DNA of 64,000 bases, from contig NZ_CP062973.1 of the NCBI RefSeq assembly GCF_017311165.1, positions 1,178,001 through 1,242,000 of the forward strand, given 5' to 3'. Each line of letters begins with the position of its first letter. The first letter of the stretch is position 1. This document shows, in pieces, positions 61,305 through 64,000 of this stretch. A program made the translations under genes and the position numbers. This DNA is from Psychroflexus sp. ALD_RP9 (GTDB lineage: Bacteria; Bacteroidota; Bacteroidia; Flavobacteriales; Flavobacteriaceae). Below the pieces are notes generated by a model. The model did not search any database. It had not been told where the DNA came from and saw nothing but the letters and a program-made list of their open reading frames with translations.

Positions 61305-62117
61305 ATGAAACGATATAAATCAATTGACATAATTCTATTTTCTGTATTGATTGCTTTCAGCTTTTACAGCTGCGAGACTGACGATGTACAGACGGTTACA
61401 ACTTTTAATAATTTAGTATTAGAAGATGAATTTGATGGGAATGAATTAAACACTAGTTTATGGTCTTATGAAATTGGTACAGGGCAAAATGGTTGGGGAA
61501 ATAATGAACTACAATATTACACCGATCGGCCTGAAAATGTAAAAGTTGAAGACGGAAAATTAACCATAACGGCTCGCAAAGAAGCCTACGAAGGTTCAGG
61601 ATATACTTCTGGGCGCATTATTACAAAAGTTAATTTTGAGAAAACATACGGTCGGTTTGAAGCGCGTATGAAATTACCTTGGGGACAAGGCTTATGGCCA
61701 GCGTTTTGGCTTTTAGGAGCTGATATAGATCAAGTCGGTTGGCCGCAAACGGGCGAAATTGATATTATGGAGTATCGCGGTCAAGACCCAACGATTATTC
61801 ATGGCAGTGTTCATGGTCCTGGCTACTCAGCTGGAGAAGCCATCACAAAAACTTACGACTTGGTAAATTCTAGATTTGATACAGATTATCACATTTTCGG
61901 GATTGAATGGGGACCAAATTACATCAATTTCTATGTTGATGATGTACTATATAATCAAATTACACCAGCTGATGTCCCAGGTGAGTGGGTTTATGATAAA
62001 CCGTTTTTTATTTTAATCAACATGGCTGTTGGCGGAACTTTTGTCGGTTCACCTAATGAAAATACGGTTTTCCCTCAAACACTAGAAGTTGATTACGTAA
62101 GAGTTTATCAAGAGTAA
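61305..62117 (+). CDS. GH16 family beta-1,3-glucanase (laminarinase-type) lipoprotein
   Basis: This 270-residue secreted lipoprotein (lipobox FYSC, Cys about 23) has a GH16 domain from about 40 to the end. The catalytic signature E-x-D-x-x-E is GEIDIMEYRG with Glu 151, Asp 153 and Glu 156. The motifs YYTDRPENVKVEDGKL, GRFEARMKLPWGQGLWPAFWLLG and EWGPNYINFYVDD are typical of laminarinases of this family. It probably cuts beta-1,3-glucan at the cell surface. It lies directly after the binding lipoprotein, and its transcript ends at the terminator at 62134-62167. Confidence 0.93.
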   Translation: MKRYKSIDIILFSVLIAFSFYSCETDDVQTVTTFNNLVLEDEFDGNELNTSLWSYEIGTGQNGWGNNELQYYTDRPENVKVEDGKLTITARKEAYEGSGYTSGRIITKVNFEKTYGRFEARMKLPWGQGLWPAFWLLGADIDQVGWPQTGEIDIMEYRGQDPTIIHGSVHGPGYSAGEAITKTYDLVNSRFDTDYHIFGIEWGPNYINFYVDDVLYNQITPADVPGEWVYDKPFFILINMAVGGTFVGSPNENTVFPQTLEVDYVRVYQE

Positions 62118-62133
62118 GATTCAAATTAAGGCT

Positions 62134-62167
62134 AAAAAAGCGGTAACCTGAAATCTTACCGCTTTTT
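62134..62167 (+). terminator. Rho-independent terminator after GH16
   Basis: The stem AGCGGTAA / TTACCGCT (62139-62146 and 62156-62163), with a run of A's before and T's after, closes the barrel fusion/lipoprotein/GH16 operon. Confidence 0.85.
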
Positions 62168-62206
62168 ACTAATAAGGCCAAAAATAAAGAAACAAACTAT
62201 ATACAA

Positions 62207-64000
62207 ATGATTCAAGACAAGATACTAGACAATAAAATGTCTAAAACTAGTGATTTAGAACAAGTAAGGTTAAATGGCGAAAAATTTTTAAAAATTACAA
62301 ATATCGATGCCATGCGACCATTTTTTATGAGCATTGTAAGCGACTCTAATCACTGGATGTTTATTTCAAGTAATGGCGGTTTAACAGCTGGAAGACGCAA
62401 TTCAGAATATGCACTTTTTCCCTATTATACCGACGATAAGGTTACAGAATCTGCCCATTATACAGGAAGTAAATCTATTTTTAAAGTTTTCCTAAATGAT
62501 GATATACATTTTTGGGAACCTTTTTCGAACCGTTTTGTAGAGCAATACAAAATTACTCGAAACATATATAAAAACATCTACGGTGATAAACTGGTCTTTG
62601 AAGAAATTAATCATAGCTTAAACTTAAGCTATTCTTATCGTTGGTCTACGAGTGATCAGTTTGGTTTTGTAAAACAAGTCGAAATTAAAAATCTAAATCA
62701 AAACCTTATAAAAATTGAAGTTTTAGATGGTCTGCAAAATGTATTACCAGCTGGCGTAGTTCCAGATTTACAAACCCAAAGTAGTAACTTAGTTGATGCT
62801 TATAAACGTAGTGAACTTGATACAGCTAACGGTTTAGGAATTTTTGCACTCAGTGCGGTTCCGGTAGATAAAGCTGAACCAAGCGAAGCTTTAAAAGCCA
62901 ATGTAGTATGGTCTTTAGGCATAGAAAACCCAACCTACTTACTTTCATCCCTACAGCTTGAAAACTTTAGAGCAGGTCAACAAATCTCACAAGAAACAGA
63001 CGTAAAAGCTGAAAAAGGCGCATTTTTTGTTAACAAAACAATTCAATTAGAAGCACAAGAACAAACATCGTGGTTTATTGTAGCCGATGTTAATTATAAC
63101 CATTCTGCCGTGGTTAAGCTACAACAAGACCTACAACAAGCTAATTTAGCTGAAATAATTCAGAATGATATAGAATTAGGTACTGAAAAATTAATGCAAC
63201 TTAATGGTGCTGCTGATGGTTTGCAAAGGTCTAACGATAATTTAAGAGATATTCGGCATTATTCTAATACCATGTTCAATATTATGCGTGGTGGTATTTT
63301 CGATAACAATTATCAGATAGAAAGTCAAGATTTTAAAAATTATCTAAATAAAGCCAATAAACCATTAGCTCAAACCCATAAAAATGAACTCAATACACTT
63401 CCTAAGGTATTTAACTTAAGTGATTTAAAAGCATTAGCTGAAAAAATAAATGACGCAGATTTTTCTCGCCTTTCAACAGAATATTTACCACTTAAATTTA
63501 GCCGTAGACATGGTGACCCAAGCCGACCTTGGAATCAATTCTCTATTAATACCAAAGACGATCAAGGCCGTAAAATTTTAGATTATGAAGGGAATTGGCG
63601 CGATATTTTTCAAAACTGGGAAAGCTTAGCCTATTCTTATCCAGAGTTTATTGAAAGTATGATTTATAAATTTTTAAATGCAACAACTTTTGATGGCTAC
63701 AACCCGTATCGAGTCACTAAAGACGGTTTTGATTGGGAAACTATAGAACCAGATGATCCATGGTCATATATTGGTTACTGGGGTGATCATCAAATCATCT
63801 ACTTGTTGAAGTTTTTAGAATTTTTTAAAGATTATAAGCCCAATAGTTTATCTAGATTATTCAAAAAGTCTCAGTTTGTATATGCCAATGTACCTTACAA
63901 AATTAAATCTTATGAAGATATTTTGAATGACCCGAAAGATACCATAGAATTTAATCATGAATCGGATACTAAAATTAGAAATAAACGCAAAAAAATAGGG
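62207..64000 (+). CDS. GH94/GH149-like glycoside phosphorylase, N-terminal part (cut by window edge)
   Basis: 598 codons are open from ATG 62207 to the window end, with no signal peptide, so the product is cytoplasmic. An N-terminal beta-sandwich (about 30-310; MRPFFMSIVSDSNHWMFISS, NAEYALFP-type sequence) precedes an (alpha/alpha)6 barrel. The expected catalytic Asp is in GYWGDHQIIYLL (Asp 527), a motif I associate with GH149 beta-1,3-oligoglucan phosphorylases, and RHGDPSRPWNQFSI lies before it. It would yield glucose-1-phosphate from imported oligosaccharides. A GH94-type assignment cannot be excluded. The C-terminal portion lies beyond the window. Confidence 0.75.
   Translation, partial: MIQDKILDNKMSKTSDLEQVRLNGEKFLKITNIDAMRPFFMSIVSDSNHWMFISSNGGLTAGRRNSEYALFPYYTDDKVTESAHYTGSKSIFKVFLNDDIHFWEPFSNRFVEQYKITRNIYKNIYGDKLVFEEINHSLNLSYSYRWSTSDQFGFVKQVEIKNLNQNLIKIEVLDGLQNVLPAGVVPDLQTQSSNLVDAYKRSELDTANGLGIFALSAVPVDKAEPSEALKANVVWSLGIENPTYLLSSLQLENFRAGQQISQETDVKAEKGAFFVNKTIQLEAQEQTSWFIVADVNYNHSAVVKLQQDLQQANLAEIIQNDIELGTEKLMQLNGAADGLQRSNDNLRDIRHYSNTMFNIMRGGIFDNNYQIESQDFKNYLNKANKPLAQTHKNELNTLPKVFNLSDLKALAEKINDADFSRLSTEYLPLKFSRRHGDPSRPWNQFSINTKDDQGRKILDYEGNWRDIFQNWESLAYSYPEFIESMIYKFLNATTFDGYNPYRVTKDGFDWETIEPDDPWSYIGYWGDHQIIYLLKFLEFFKDYKPNSLSRLFKKSQFVYANVPYKIKSYEDILNDPKDTIEFNHESDTKIRNKRKKIG

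Noticed and set aside
1..64000. CRISPR arrays, insertion sequences, prophage genes, tRNA or rRNA genes
   Set aside because: No regularly spaced repeats, transposase, integrase, phage structural genes or tRNA cloverleaves were recognised anywhere in the window.

Overview
The window is chromosomal DNA of a member of the Flavobacteriaceae (Bacteroidota). It is AT-rich and densely coded. It carries the gliding genes gldD, gldE and gldH in their usual settings (gldD-gldE-ssb-mutY and ricT-gldH-pbp1A). Many genes are preceded by the Bacteroidota -7 box TAnnTTTG, and there are no clear Shine-Dalgarno sequences. SPOR/HU-CCDC81, paired M16 peptidases and reg_prop/Y_Y_Y regulators are also typical. No rRNA, tRNA, insertion sequence, prophage or CRISPR array was seen.

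Region by region: 1-2.0 kb is the end of a dTDP-rhamnose operon (rfbB cut by the window edge, rfbC, rfbD). 2.0-4.4 kb holds trhO and recA, divergent around an intergenic hairpin. 4.4-6.6 kb is a lipoprotein / ECF sigma factor / membrane-anchored barrel-like protein operon. 6.7-10 kb has a cell-envelope SPOR protein, a thioesterase, and rplU-rpmA. 10-13.6 kb is an M16 peptidase pair. 13.6-18.1 kb is a permease followed by gldD-gldE-ssb-mutY. 18.2-20.8 kb has HU, an unannotated 30-residue basic ORF, a strongly structured leader, rng and recX. 20.9-23.2 kb has bioB and a ketoacyl synthase. 23.4-27.3 kb is ricT-gldH-pbp1A. 27.4-45.6 kb is a housekeeping/accessory mixture in which three parts of the ligase-associated DNA repair set (exonuclease, DEXH helicase, PdeM) lie separately. 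It also holds an amino-acid-lipid acyltransferase, NAD salvage pncB-pncA, a TPR histidine kinase, and decayed fragments (a PIN toxin and a lipoprotein). 45.6-52.6 kb has a flavin/2Fe-2S reductase, yebC, trpS and small conserved genes, and ends in a decayed YceI-like gene.

The most distinctive region is 52.8-64 kb, a beta-1,3-glucan (laminarin-type) locus. It comprises a membrane-spanning one-component regulator, a 1058-residue protein joining a clan GH-A glycosidase domain to what looks like a large outer-membrane beta-barrel, a multidomain glycan-binding lipoprotein, a GH16 lipoprotein and a cytoplasmic GH94/GH149-like phosphorylase cut by the window edge. No SusC/SusD pair is visible. A plausible scheme is that GH16 cuts glucan at the surface, the lipoprotein holds it, the barrel fusion trims and/or admits oligosaccharides, and the phosphorylase degrades them inside the cell. 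Substrate and transport route are inference.

Start codons were chosen by comparing family N-termini and by -7 boxes that would fall inside a longer reading frame. All family assignments are from reading the protein sequences; no database search was run.
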